This document shows, piece after piece, positions 48,076 through 57,372 of a stretch of 64,000 bases of DNA. This DNA comes from an uncultured Treponema sp. (GTDB lineage: Bacteria; Spirochaetota; Spirochaetia; Treponematales; Treponemataceae). The first letter of the stretch is position 1. Every line of letters begins with the position of its first letter. The notes below the pieces were generated by a model. It ran no database searches. It saw only the letters and a program-made list of their open reading frames with translations, and was not told where the DNA came from. The translations under genes and the position numbers were made by a program. The stretch is taken from contig CASGBA010000002.1 of NCBI GenBank assembly GCA_949299755.1, positions 345,413 through 409,412 of the forward strand, in the 5' to 3' direction.

Positions 48076-48501
48076 ATGCCTGAATTGGGAGCGTTCAGAT
48101 TTTTATATCTGAACGCTTATTCTTTTTTATTGCTTTTCCTCTCTGTCTTTTCTTTTTCAGTCCGGTTGTACAGGATAAGTTTTTTGTTCCTGTTTTTACA
48201 AATTCCTGCCGGCATTATCTGCCTGTATTATTCAGTTAAACTTTTTGCCACATGGAATGACAAAAAACGGAAATACGCTGTGTTAATGGCGAAAAACCAG
48301 CACGAATTCCGGGAAGAAACCTTCGAGGTATTCATGCAGGCTCCCTGCGGGCGTCTTCTCGTAAAAACTGTCCTGAAGGATTTGAAAATGCCGCAAAAGT
48401 ACCGGGACTTGGTGAAATTCAAAAAGGGTTTCCGGGAATCAGTCAAAAGCAATAACACACCTCAAAAAACAATTGTATATATCAATAAGGATTATCTATG
48501 A
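48076..48501 (+). CDS. hypothetical membrane protein
   Basis: 141 residues. Two membrane segments (about 12-32 and 36-56: FLLLFLSVFSFSV and FLFLQIPAGIICLYYSVKLF), then a basic soluble domain (FEVFMQAPCGRLLVKTVLKD). It starts two bases after the split host gene and overlaps the next gene by four bases, so the three formed one operon. No family is recognised. Confidence 0.7.
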   Translation: MPELGAFRFLYLNAYSFLLLFLSVFSFSVRLYRISFLFLFLQIPAGIICLYYSVKLFATWNDKKRKYAVLMAKNQHEFREETFEVFMQAPCGRLLVKTVLKDLKMPQKYRDLVKFKKGFRESVKSNNTPQKTIVYINKDYL

Positions 48502-49175
48502 ATATCATACCGATTTGTATATTTGCTGTTATCGGCCTGGCATTATCCCTTGTTTTGATTTTTTTATGTTTCCCTAAAAAAATGCAAGCAGGACCGAAAG
48601 CCATTTTAGGTGTTATTTCAGCTGTGGTCTACATAGTATTGTTCGGCATTTTCGGTTTTTGTATATCATTTAAATTAAGCGTAATGTCCATAATTGACCA
48701 AGGCTTCAATATAATATCTTCCCAGGCATCCGAATTATATCCTGAAATACCTGATATAATGGAAAAGCAATTCAGCACAAACGAATTGACCGGCATATTG
48801 GAAAAAATTAACGTGGGTTCCAAAATAGATGAAGCGGTTTCCGGCTTTGGCCCTCTGGAAAGAACTGTAGTAAAAAGACTGATCATGTCGGTTTTCCCGG
48901 TTGTTTACGGAGTTGACTCTGTATCCGGTTCATTGCAGGGACTTATCACTGATGATATGAGGGCAACGGGGACAACCTCCATTTCCCAGATTTTGGATGT
49001 GGTAAAGCTTAAAATCTCGGGTTCATTGCAGAAAGTGTTGTTTATCATCCAAATTGTGGTAATAGTGCTTTTTGCTTTTTATACTATTCTGGTCATTGTT
49101 GTAAGCAAGTATTACACGGAAGACTCAAAAAAAGGAAATAAACATATAACTTTCGGGGAAGGATTGGATTCATAG
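48498..49175 (+). CDS. hypothetical membrane protein
   Basis: 225 residues. N-terminal membrane helices (about 5-25 and 37-60), an external helical domain, and a C-terminal membrane helix (VLFIIQIVVIVLFAFYTILV). The start overlaps the upstream stop (ATGA). Function unknown; it presumably works with the preceding membrane protein and the PH-like protein. Confidence 0.7.
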   Translation: MNIIPICIFAVIGLALSLVLIFLCFPKKMQAGPKAILGVISAVVYIVLFGIFGFCISFKLSVMSIIDQGFNIISSQASELYPEIPDIMEKQFSTNELTGILEKINVGSKIDEAVSGFGPLERTVVKRLIMSVFPVVYGVDSVSGSLQGLITDDMRATGTTSISQILDVVKLKISGSLQKVLFIIQIVVIVLFAFYTILVIVVSKYYTEDSKKGNKHITFGEGLDS

Positions 49176-49179
49176 GTTA

Positions 49180-49215
49180 TATGCGCTATATTCATGTATA
49201 TGGGTATAGCGCATA
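49180..49215 (+). promoter_or_regulatory. hairpin holding the start codon of the lipoprotein gene
   Basis: TATGCGCTATA (49180-49190) and TATAGCGCATA (49205-49215) form a perfect eleven-pair stem; the 14-base loop contains the ATG at 49194 and a second ATG at 49200. No Shine-Dalgarno sequence is seen. It may be an operator palindrome or an RNA element that limits initiation. Confidence 0.5.
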
Positions 49216-49882
49216 AGAACGCAACCGGACTATTTTTACTGTTTTATTTGCTTTATTTATGTATTCTGGTCTGTTGCCAAAACAGTTTTTCCCCTGCTGC
49301 CGGTGAGGCAGAGAATCCCGGCGGCAGCGGTGAAACCCCTCCGCCGGCAGAGCCTGCTTTGCCGGAAAAAGTGTACATTCAGGTAAGGTTTGACCTCCAC
49401 GATTCTTCAGGCGGCCTTTATAATACAGATTTGTCTTCTGGAATTTCAGGGATAGAATTCCAGTACGAAGCTTTTGGTTTGCAAACCGGGGAGCTAATAA
49501 AAGGGATTTATCATGATAATCCAAAAGGATATGTCTGGCCATACGGTTTTATCGTAAAGTACGGCGGTTCAAAGGATTTTTATGGTCCTTATAATCAGAC
49601 AATTGCCAAATAGGATGCTGGAATTGATTATTATGTTGGCAATGATAAGTTATATGTTATTCCGAAAAGTGCCGGCAACACATCGGCAAAAGTATATCTG
49701 GTTTTTTATTTTAAGCCGGCTCACGCATATTTCCGGGAAACAGTCTTCTTTACCATTCCCTGGGATGAGTACAATCCGGAGCTTCATACAGACAAGGCTC
49801 TGTTCCACATTGAGGGAACAGACAGGAACTTTACTGTAACCTTTGAAGGCTTTGAAGAGAAAGCCGGGGCAGGAAACCAATA
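49194..49882 (+). pseudogene. lipoprotein gene with in-frame amber codon
   Basis: A lipoprotein signal (LFLLFYLLYLCILVCCQ) is followed by a Pro/Gly-rich linker and a beta-rich domain (YIQVRFDLHDSSGGLYNTDL). A TAG at 49611-49613 stops translation after NQTIAK, but the same frame stays open beyond it (DAGIDYYVGNDKLYVIPKSA through FTVTFEGFEEKAGAGNQ) to a TAA at 49880-49882. The full protein would be about 229 residues. This is a nonsense mutation, a read-through case, or a sequencing error. Host-derived gene of unknown function. Confidence 0.65.
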
Positions 49883-50698
49883 ATGACACTCCACAAGTTT
49901 GTTTTCAGTCCCACCGGCGGGACAAAAAAGGCAGCCGCTTTTCTCTGCCGAAACTGGGGCGGAAAAGAAAATAACATTGACTTAACAACAGAAACATCCC
50001 CCGTTGTGGATTTTAAGCCGGGGGACTTGGCGGTTTTTGCCCTTCCTGTTTATGCCGGACGGCTGCCGCCTGCCGGGATAAACCGTTTACAGGCCCTGAA
50101 AGGAAAGAAAACCCCGGCAGTTGCCCTTGTGGTTTACGGGAACCGGGCTTACGAAGACGCCCTCCTGGAGTTGAAAAACACCGTAAACAGCCTGGGTTTC
50201 CGGTGTATTGCGGCCGTGGCCGCCGTTGCCCGCCACTCCATTGTGGACAGCATAGCTTCTTTCAGGCCGGATTTACAGGATTCGGAACAGCTTTCAGCCT
50301 TTTTTGACAAGATTCAGGATAAAATCAGGACAGCCTCAAACCAGGGTTTTCAGGCTCCGGAGGCAGGAAACCCTGGTTCCGGAACCGGTACAGACAAAAC
50401 CCTTGATTTTTATGTGCCGGGAAACTTTCCTTACAAAGAAATTAACCCGGTGCCGCTGGTTCCGGAACTTACCGGAGACTGTTCTTCTTGCGGGGCTTGT
50501 GCAAGGCGTTGCCCGGTAAAGGCAATTTCCCGGGATAATTATGCACAGGTTGACAGCAAAAAGTGTATTTCCTGCATGAGATGCCTCCGGATTTGTACCA
50601 GAAAAGCCCGGAGCCTTCCCCCGGAAAAATTACAGCCCCTGGCTGCCCGGCTGGAAAAACTTTGCAGTGACAGAAAAGAAAACGAGCTTTTCCTGTAA
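49883..50698 (+). CDS. EFR1-family ferredoxin with flavodoxin-like domain
   Basis: 271 residues. The N-terminal flavodoxin-like part begins KFVFSPTGGTKKAAAFLC and contains FALPVYAGRLPPAGINRL. The C-terminal part has two 4Fe-4S motifs, CSSCGACARRCPVKAI and CISCMRCLRICTRKA. Such proteins carry electrons in anaerobes. Starts directly after the stop of the lipoprotein gene. Confidence 0.9.
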   Translation: MTLHKFVFSPTGGTKKAAAFLCRNWGGKENNIDLTTETSPVVDFKPGDLAVFALPVYAGRLPPAGINRLQALKGKKTPAVALVVYGNRAYEDALLELKNTVNSLGFRCIAAVAAVARHSIVDSIASFRPDLQDSEQLSAFFDKIQDKIRTASNQGFQAPEAGNPGSGTGTDKTLDFYVPGNFPYKEINPVPLVPELTGDCSSCGACARRCPVKAISRDNYAQVDSKKCISCMRCLRICTRKARSLPPEKLQPLAARLEKLCSDRKENELFL

Positions 50699-50902
50699 AA
50701 CCCTGATAACCCGGAGCATAAGAGCGGGCCTTAAAAAGCCTGGGTTTATCTTGATTCACTTGATTCAATAAAAGTTCAGAGGACGCTTACCGGTATACTT
50801 TAAAAAACACCGGATTTATCTTGGTTCAATGGCAGGAAAAAACGATAAAAAATATGGTACAATAATAAAAGAATAGAAAACCCGGCCGCAAAGAGACAAG
50901 AC

Positions 50903-52303
50903 ATGGACAACAGTGCAACACAACAGATACAAACCAATGATTTCTCAAAAGGGGCAGTGTGGAAAAATATCCTTTCCATGGCGGTTCCCATGATGATAGC
51001 CCAGGTAATCCAGCTCCTCTACAACATCGTTGACCGGGTTTACATCGGACATCTGCCGGGAGGTTCCACGGTTCCCCTGACAGCCCTGGGGCTTACCTTT
51101 CCGGTAATAACGGTTATAACAGCCTTTACCAACCTGTTCGGCATGGGAGGTGCACCCCTTTGCTCCATTGCCCGGGGAGAAGGCAACATAGAAAAAGCGG
51201 AAAAAATAATGGGCAACGCATTCGCAATGCTCATGGTGACAGGGGCACTACTTGTAGCCGTGCTACAGTTCACCATGAAGCCGGTTCTCTACACCTTAGG
51301 AGCCGGCGGGGACACCTATTCCTTGGCAAGCCAATACCTGCGGATTTACCTTTGGGGAACCTTCTTTTCCATGGCAGGACTGGGAATGAACAGCTTCATC
51401 AACTCCCAGGGATTCGGCAGAAAGGGAATGACCACAATCCTTATCGGTGCGGTGACAAACATTGTCCTTGACCCGGTTTTTATCTTTATTTTCCGCATGG
51501 GTGTGCAGGGCGCCGCCCTTGCCACCGTGATTTCCCAGGGACTTTCAGCTTTTTTTGTAATGAGATTCCTTTTAAGCGGCAAGGCTGTTTACCGGCTGAG
51601 ACTCCGGTGCCTCAAACCGGACCCGGCGGTAATCTTCAGAATAACCAGTCTGGGATTGGCAAACTTCATCATGTCCGCCACAAACGCCCTGACACAGGTA
51701 GCCTGCAACACCATGCTCAAAAAATTCGGAGGCGACCTGTACATCGCCGTAATGACGGTGCTGGGTTCCGTCCGGGACATTTCCTGGACAACGGTGCAGG
51801 GACTTTCCCAGGGAGCCCAGCCGGTTCTGGGGTACAACTACGGGGCAAAGGAATACCGCCGGGTGCAGCAGGGAATTAAATTCCTTGCGGTAACTTCCGC
51901 CCTGTACACAACGGTTATATGGATTCTCACCATGACCTTTCCGGAACCCTTTCTCCACATTTTCAACAGCCACCCGGAACTTCTGGAAGCCGGAGTCCCG
52001 GCCCTGCACATTTACTTTTTCGGCTTCTTTATGATGAGCCTCCAGTTCACCGGCCAGACAGCCTTTACCGCCCTGGGACTTTCAAAACAGGCGATTTTCT
52101 TTTCCCTGTTGAGAAAGGCTATCATCGTTATGCCCCTCACTTTCATTCTGCCCTATGTGGCGGGACTGGAGGTAAACGGGGTATTTCTTGCGGAGCCGGT
52201 TTCAAACTTTATCGGGGGAACAGCCTGCTTTTTGACCATGTATTTTACAGTGTACAGGAAACTGGGTTATCTGGCAAAAGAAGCAAAGGCACTTAATCCG
52301 TAA
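50903..52303 (+). CDS. MATE-family efflux transporter
   Basis: 466 residues with about twelve membrane segments. Family-typical stretches: SMAVPMMIAQVIQLLYNIVD, RVYIGHLPG, QGLSQGAQPVLGYNYGAKEY. It exports drugs or metabolites in exchange for Na+ or H+. The 204-base gap before it holds an extended -10-like TGGTACAAT (50855-50863) but no clear -35. It stands alone and converges on the macro-domain gene. Confidence 0.92.
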   Translation: MDNSATQQIQTNDFSKGAVWKNILSMAVPMMIAQVIQLLYNIVDRVYIGHLPGGSTVPLTALGLTFPVITVITAFTNLFGMGGAPLCSIARGEGNIEKAEKIMGNAFAMLMVTGALLVAVLQFTMKPVLYTLGAGGDTYSLASQYLRIYLWGTFFSMAGLGMNSFINSQGFGRKGMTTILIGAVTNIVLDPVFIFIFRMGVQGAALATVISQGLSAFFVMRFLLSGKAVYRLRLRCLKPDPAVIFRITSLGLANFIMSATNALTQVACNTMLKKFGGDLYIAVMTVLGSVRDISWTTVQGLSQGAQPVLGYNYGAKEYRRVQQGIKFLAVTSALYTTVIWILTMTFPEPFLHIFNSHPELLEAGVPALHIYFFGFFMMSLQFTGQTAFTALGLSKQAIFFSLLRKAIIVMPLTFILPYVAGLEVNGVFLAEPVSNFIGGTACFLTMYFTVYRKLGYLAKEAKALNP

Positions 52304-52360
52304 AGGGGGCGGATTGTTTCCGGAATTCGGTTTGCAAACCTTAACTTCAACCATCTGTTT

Positions 52361-52876
52361 TCAAGTTCCCGGATGGATGTATTCCGGGAAAAGTTTTTCG
52401 CTCAACTTGCACAGCTCACTGTCAAAGGCAACAAGATAAACAGTCATGTCATTTTTTTCCAGAAAGGATTTTATCGCGGCGACTGCGATACGGAGGGCGC
52501 TTTCTTTTGGGTAGCCGTACACACCGGAGGAAATCAATGGGAAGGCCACAGAAGTACAACCCTGTTTTTCCGCAAGTGAAAGGGAGTTTGCGTAACAGGA
52601 TTTGAGGGCAGCTTCTTCTCCACGGGTGCCGCCATGCCATACGGGGCCGACGGTGTGTATTACATACTTGCAGGGCAGATTGTAGGCGCCGGTGATTTTT
52701 GCGTTTCCGGTTTCGCAGCCGCCCAAGGTTCTGCATTCTGCAAGGAGTTCTGGCCCGGCAGCCCGGTGTATGGCTCCGTCAACCCCGCCGCCACCCAGCA
52801 GGGAAGAATTGGCGGCGTTCACTATTGCGTCCACCTTCATTTTTGTGATGTCATCGAACACTATTTTCAAAGGCAT
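52361..52876 (-). CDS. macro-domain protein (ADP-ribose / O-acetyl-ADP-ribose hydrolase)
   Basis: 171 residues with GGGAGG upstream. [20 protein letters not shown] and the later ISSGVYGYP loop are the ligand-binding motifs of YmdB/MacroD-type hydrolases, which remove ADP-ribose from proteins or nucleic acids or deacetylate O-acetyl-ADP-ribose. It lies downstream of the CARF-HEPN gene on the same strand, 98 bases away, so they may be co-transcribed. A defence or signal-turnover role is inferred. Confidence 0.92.
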   Translation of the reverse strand: MPLKIVFDDITKMKVDAIVNAANSSLLGGGGVDGAIHRAAGPELLAECRTLGGCETGNAKITGAYNLPCKYVIHTVGPVWHGGTRGEEAALKSCYANSLSLAEKQGCTSVAFPLISSGVYGYPKESALRIAVAAIKSFLEKNDMTVYLVAFDSELCKLSEKLFPEYIHPGT

Positions 52877-52974
52877 CGTTCACCTCCCTTGCGCAGTGAA
52901 AACTGCGGTTTAATTATATACCGTGGGAAGTGCCACAGACAAGGGGAGAAGCAACTGCCGGCGACTGCAGAAGA

Positions 52975-54216
52975 TTATAAACCCAATTTCGACAAAAAAG
53001 TCTCAACTCCTTTTGCGCCGCTATCAAAATTTTTTGCAATACTGTCAGAACTCGGGGAAGCATTCGTTTTGTTGTCCTTTGCACCGCCATGGGCAATCTG
53101 ATTCCTAAAGCTTTCCAAATTCAAAATTTGTCTTTTTAGGCCGCAGTCAGAAGAAATAACTTCTTTCCTTGTTATTTTGCCTTCAGACTGCCAAAAATCA
53201 TAATTGCCTTTGTTTTTTTCCGGATTATCTGATTTTTCGGCACAGGCTGTCTCCACTGTAAGCTGGAGGGAAATTATAGCTTGGGTGTTTAAGTCTCTTT
53301 CCCGGAGGTATTTTGCAAAATTAAAAATTGTCCTTGCTCCACTCTTTGGGCTGTAGATTTTCTTATAAAAATCTGCGAGAAATGATTTTATGTCACTAAA
53401 CCAAAAAGGAGGTGTTTCATGATTTTCTGTCAAAACGTTTTTCAATTGGTTTAAAACTTCGATTATCTGGAGACAAAAATTTGTCTGCACTATGCCGGAA
53501 ATTCTGTTTATCACTTTAGAATAACTTTCATATTCTTTTTTCAGTAACCCCGCCAAAGCGAACCCATCAAGTTTTGCTTTGAAGACAGAAATTGCGTCTG
53601 TTATCCGCGCATAATGCCAGTAATTGCTTAAATCCCTGACACGAGAGATTTTTTCGTTTTCGATATATTCTCCGTAAATCAATTCAACATTTTGCAATTT
53701 TGTATTTCCGTTTGAAGCAAACTGCAATGCCTGGTACATAAGAATCGGCATTGATCGGAAACCATGGGTGATATCAAAGAGAACGTTGCTGTCTTCTCTT
53801 ATGTAGGGAACAACAGATTTGTATATATTAAAAATTTCTTCGGTTGTATCTGAGTCAATTATATTTGTGTGAACAAGGATCTCAATTTCTACAGAATATT
53901 GTTCTTTTAGATGAGCTTTGATTTTCGGAATAAGTTCTGAATCAGGAGACAAGCCTTTTTCATTGATTTCTTCATAGACATCCGCCCATAAATTTGAATC
54001 TTTTTTATCGTCTATAAGGACATCCCATGAAGAAATATACGTACCTATAAAAATGATTTTTTTTATAGGTTTAAATTCTGTTTTTAATATGGCATCAAAA
54101 AATAGTCTTGATTCATAAGTTTTGCCGTTATTAAAGAGGTATGTGGTAATTCTGTATCCACCTTCTTTTTTGTACATTCCAGTACCAATTGATGTGATTA
54201 AAGTGTAATCATTCAT
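52975..54216 (-). CDS. CARF-HEPN CRISPR-associated ribonuclease (Csx2/TM1812 type)
   Basis: 413 residues. The N-terminal CARF-like domain has LITSIGTGMYKKEGGY, KKIIFIGTY and the family signature FDITHGFRSMPILM (about 148-160). The C-terminal HEPN domain carries the RxxxxH motif FRNQIAHGG (Arg371, His376). In type III CRISPR systems such enzymes are switched on by cyclic oligoadenylate and cut RNA. The gene is AT-rich and follows a Csm5-like fragment; no Cas10, other Csm genes or CRISPR array are found in the window. It is therefore an orphan or a remnant of a larger locus. Confidence 0.85.
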   Translation of the reverse strand: MNDYTLITSIGTGMYKKEGGYRITTYLFNNGKTYESRLFFDAILKTEFKPIKKIIFIGTYISSWDVLIDDKKDSNLWADVYEEINEKGLSPDSELIPKIKAHLKEQYSVEIEILVHTNIIDSDTTEEIFNIYKSVVPYIREDSNVLFDITHGFRSMPILMYQALQFASNGNTKLQNVELIYGEYIENEKISRVRDLSNYWHYARITDAISVFKAKLDGFALAGLLKKEYESYSKVINRISGIVQTNFCLQIIEVLNQLKNVLTENHETPPFWFSDIKSFLADFYKKIYSPKSGARTIFNFAKYLRERDLNTQAIISLQLTVETACAEKSDNPEKNKGNYDFWQSEGKITRKEVISSDCGLKRQILNLESFRNQIAHGGAKDNKTNASPSSDSIAKNFDSGAKGVETFLSKLGL

Positions 54217-54245
54217 GAGGAGTCTCTTTATTTACAACTGTACCT

Positions 54246-55172
54246 CTATTGTTCAAGAGTACACAGACACCATCCCATAGGGATATATTCATCTTTATAG
54301 TTCAATAAAGTTCTTGTATTTCCGAACCCTTTTTCTCTGCCGGTTCTTCTGTCAACAGGGACCTTCGGATTTCTGAAGTCGTTACCTAATATTACATATT
54401 CAACTTGTGACCATCTACCCATTCGAATTAAAAATTGATTCTCATTACCCATCTTAATTGAATCAATTATTTTCTTCAATTCTAATATTTTTGAAATATT
54501 ATTGACAGGTTCTGCATAAAATTTATTATATTCTGCTTCAAATTGTCTTTTAAAGAAAAAATTACAAGCTTTTACTATATCCTGCATAGTTATTTTTTCA
54601 TTTATTTTAAAAATATCATTTTTTGTTTTTTGCACTTTATCATTGATTCGGATTGTGAAAGATGAAGTAAAATCATTTCCAAGCAAATACCCAGGTATAA
54701 GTTCCGCAAAAATTTGCATTGATTTTGATTCCAGTTCTTCTATCTTTTTCCGGCTGTAGGCTTCTGCGGCGCCGGGAACAACCAGCACTTTTACCGTTCC
54801 GCCTGCTGTACAGGCATCTTTGAATGCCTGGAAAGACCCGCATTCAGCCAGGAATGTTCCGTCCTGCATTTTCATATCAAAACGGAGTTCCGGTTTGTCG
54901 CTGCCGTACCATTCAATGGCGTCATCACAGGCAATCCGGGGGAACGGTGTACGCAATTCTATTCCCATAGTGTCCTTGAACACTGCCGCCATCATTCCTT
55001 CCGTCATGGAAAGCACGTCATCTCTGGAAATAAAACTCATTTCCATATCAATCTGGGTGAATTCCGGCTGCCGGTCGCCCCGGGCATCCTCATCCCGGTA
55101 ACAACGGGCAATACGGTTCTTTTCATTGTTTCCATAGTGATGTCTATTATAGTAAGAAATAAGGTATTGCAC
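54246..55172 (-). pseudogene. chimera: internal aspartyl-tRNA synthetase fragment fused to Csm5-like C-terminus
   Basis: 308 codons in one frame. Residues about 20-145 are an internal part of bacterial AspRS: IARCYRDEDARGDRQPEFTQ (class II motif 2), IDMEMSFISRDDVLSMTEGM and YGSDKPELRFDMKMQDG. From about 148 the sequence changes to a Csm5-like RAMP C-terminus: SMQIFAELIPGYLLGNDF, NQFLIRMGRWSQVEYVILGN, GFGNTRTLLNYKDEYIPMGW. The base composition drops sharply at the joint (near 54740). The first 20 residues are unrelated to AspRS. Neither half is complete, so it is a recombination scar or assembly artefact rather than an enzyme. Confidence 0.7.
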
Positions 55173-55340
55173 ACTATTGTGGAAAGTATAAAATTATTGC
55201 GAAAAAGCGGGATTATACCGGTGGGAATTACAGGAAAATTCTGGTACAAGGAGAAAAAATTATCAATAGGCCTGTAATCGCCATGAATAAATAACATATT
55301 TTTACTGTTTTCCGGTATACGTAATGTAAAACACGGAATA

Positions 55341-55370
55341 AAACCGCAGGCGTGGGGCTTGCGGTTTTTA
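55341..55370. terminator. probable rho-independent terminator
   Basis: AAACCGCA and TGCGGTTT pair around an 11-base loop, with T-rich sequence on the plus side and TTTTA on the minus side. It lies downstream of the gene at 55493-56269. The gap 55173-55492 shows nothing else apart from AT-rich sequence. Confidence 0.6.
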
Positions 55371-55492
55371 TAATTCTACCGGTTACGTTTCTGTCTGTTT
55401 CAGGGAATCTTACGGCAGCTGTTGCCGTGCATATTTTAGTTTTTCATTATTCCGGCAGCGGGTACCGGTTATACGTTCTGCCGCTGCAAATC

Positions 55493-56269
55493 CTATTCCA
55501 TTCCGGCATCGACGTGTCTCCGGATATTCTCGCAGGCTTTTTCAAAGGAAATATGCAAAACGCTTTTTCCAAAAATGGGGCTTCCGGTATACAGGAAAAC
55601 CTGGGAATCTCTTTCCAATACAAGGTAACCGCAAAGTTCAAACCGCCGGTCTCCGTCCCGTGGGGCGGGAAAGAATGTTTTGTCTGTCAACGGGGTTTCT
55701 GTCCCTCCGGGTACCGGTTTTTCATAGTTTTGTGCCGGCTGAATATTTTTAACGTAGTTGGCATAACTTCCCGGCCTGCGGGCATCAATTTGCCGCCACT
55801 TGTATTTCTTTTCTGTTTCCGGTGCTGGTTCCCGGTACTCAAAACCCATTCTTTCACTGCTGTGATGAACTTCAAAATCCTGATAGTAGACTTTCAGCAG
55901 TGCCAAAGCTTCTTCTTTTGTATACGTGTTTACAACCACCGCATCGTGCCAGCCGGGAACATTTTTTCTGGTAACAAGGAATTTCCGTGGCTCTTTTTGC
56001 GGCAGGGGCTGGGACGTTTTTTCTACAAGCTCTTCTCCAAAACCAATGTCGGTCACGTCAGGAATAACCGGTTCTTTTGCATTGAGAAGGTTTTCCGCTA
56101 ATTTTGCATACCACAGATCCAGTTTTTCTGTATCCTGGGTAAGACCGTAACTTTCCGCAAGATTCATCTCCTTTGCCTGTGCAATGACGGATTCCAAGCC
56201 GGAAAGCGTACCGGCGGTAATGAGCGCAGTAATTTTTTTTACTTTATATCCGAACGCCATTAAACTCAT
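55493..56269 (-). CDS. hypothetical protein
   Basis: 258 residues with AAGGAG upstream of the ATG. The N-terminus is helical (MSLMAFGYKVKKITALITAG); the middle and C-terminus are mixed with RKFLVTRKNVPGWHDAVVVN and LCGYLVLERDSQVFLYTGSP. No family recognised. It is followed by a terminator and stands alone. Confidence 0.65.
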   Translation of the reverse strand: MSLMAFGYKVKKITALITAGTLSGLESVIAQAKEMNLAESYGLTQDTEKLDLWYAKLAENLLNAKEPVIPDVTDIGFGEELVEKTSQPLPQKEPRKFLVTRKNVPGWHDAVVVNTYTKEEALALLKVYYQDFEVHHSSERMGFEYREPAPETEKKYKWRQIDARRPGSYANYVKNIQPAQNYEKPVPGGTETPLTDKTFFPAPRDGDRRFELCGYLVLERDSQVFLYTGSPIFGKSVLHISFEKACENIRRHVDAGME

Positions 56270-56343
56270 GTTTTCTCCTTAATCAAAATGGAGCTGGAAC
56301 AAAACCCGGTAGAACAGGTTGCGTTCTACCGGGAGCCGGTCAG

Positions 56344-56529
56344 TTACCGGGGTTCAAATTTTCTGCAGGTATTGGAAGAAGTTCCCTCTTTATCGGGATT
56401 CTGTCCGCACTTTGAAGAACTGGTAAAAGACAGTGAATTGTCGCAGTAGTGGCGCTTTGAAGCTTTTTTGAATTCATAGTGGGCACAACCGGGACACATT
56501 GTGCAGGGTAATGTTTTGGAACTTGGCAT
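56344..56529 (-). CDS. small Cys-rich protein, metal-binding-like
   Basis: 61 residues with AGGAGG six bases before the ATG. Cys residues occur as CTMCPGCAHYEF, HYCDN, KCGQNP and TCRKF, fitting a small zinc-ribbon or cluster-binding module. It has a strong promoter bracketed by two palindromes, so it is a tightly regulated gene. Function unknown. Confidence 0.65.
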   Translation of the reverse strand: MPSSKTLPCTMCPGCAHYEFKKASKRHYCDNSLSFTSSSKCGQNPDKEGTSSNTCRKFEPR

Positions 56530-56559
56530 ATAACCTCCTAAATAAATGTATTAGAAACC

Positions 56560-56625
56560 GGTTATCAATAACCAAAATATACCACATAATAAACGGAATG
56601 TCAAATAAAATGGTTATAAATAACC
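56560..56625 (-). promoter_or_regulatory. promoter bracketed by two matching palindromic operators
   Basis: On the minus strand TTGACA (56599-56604), a 17-base spacer and TATATT (56576-56581). Palindromes GGTTATCAATAACC (56560-56573) and GGTTATAAATAACC (56612-56625) lie 52 bases apart, one on each side, about five helix turns. A dimeric regulator that loops DNA is likely. Confidence 0.7.
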
Positions 56626-56751
56626 GTTTTATTTGACAGACTTGCGGGGCACTATCAAAACCGGGGTCCGTAAAGTATACGGCGTATGTTACAGCACTAG
56701 TACAGCACTATATATGGAAAACTTATAAAAACAATACGGGAACCGCAACCG

Positions 56752-57372
56752 TCAGTCTGCAAGATTCTGTGCAAAAAGACCGGTCCGTTTCTTCCGTTCT
56801 TCTTCTGCTAAAAAGCGGAATTCCTGTTCTTTTTCTTCTATTAAAAGATATTCTTCTGCAAAACGAGCCTGTTTTTGTAAACCGGACAGCTGGTGTTCTG
56901 GTTCCGGCAGTGGGATTAACAGGTTTTCAAGGTTCCGTACCGGCAGCGTAGGAATTGTGCTCTTTACGTAGGCTGCTTCCAGGCGGCTGGTTCCCAAGGG
57001 GCTTTCAAAAAAAGCCCGGATATACACGGGGTTGACTCTCTGAAAGTCAAACCGGAGAATGTAAAGATTCTGGGAGACAATGATTTTACGGCTGCCCACA
57101 TTCCGGGCAAGCCCCAGCTTTGGCTGCCCCATTTTGGCGATGACAATATCGTTTTCCAAAAGGCAATGCTTTTGCTCCCGGTCTTCTATATTTTTAAGGC
57201 ACCGCATGGAAGGTGAAAGGTAATTTTCCTGAATATCAGAAACCGTCAGAAAAAAAATGCCGGTGGGTTCATCGGATGTCCTGTCCCGGATGTCCGAGGG
57301 TTTGGTGACCACTCCCCGCAGTATCCTGCCAATCTCTTTCAGCGGAATATCCGTAAAATTCTGTGTTTCCAT
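56752..57372 (-). CDS. HsdS-like single target-recognition-domain protein
   Basis: 206 residues from the ATG at 57372. The pattern FTDIPLKEIGRILRGVVTKP, ENDIVIAKMGQPKLGLARNV, then IPTLPVRNLENLLIPLPEPE and a terminal coiled coil is one half of a type I restriction specificity subunit, a target-recognition domain plus spacer helix. No HsdM or HsdR is adjacent. It may be an orphan, a half-S that dimerises, or a remnant. Confidence 0.75.
   Translation of the reverse strand: METQNFTDIPLKEIGRILRGVVTKPSDIRDRTSDEPTGIFFLTVSDIQENYLSPSMRCLKNIEDREQKHCLLENDIVIAKMGQPKLGLARNVGSRKIIVSQNLYILRFDFQRVNPVYIRAFFESPLGTSRLEAAYVKSTIPTLPVRNLENLLIPLPEPEHQLSGLQKQARFAEEYLLIEEKEQEFRFLAEEERKKRTGLFAQNLAD

Noticed and set aside
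55352..56101. Rightward open frame of 249 codons
   Set aside because: It is antisense to the gene at 55493-56269, which has a good ribosome site and normal composition; the rightward start falls in a terminator hairpin.
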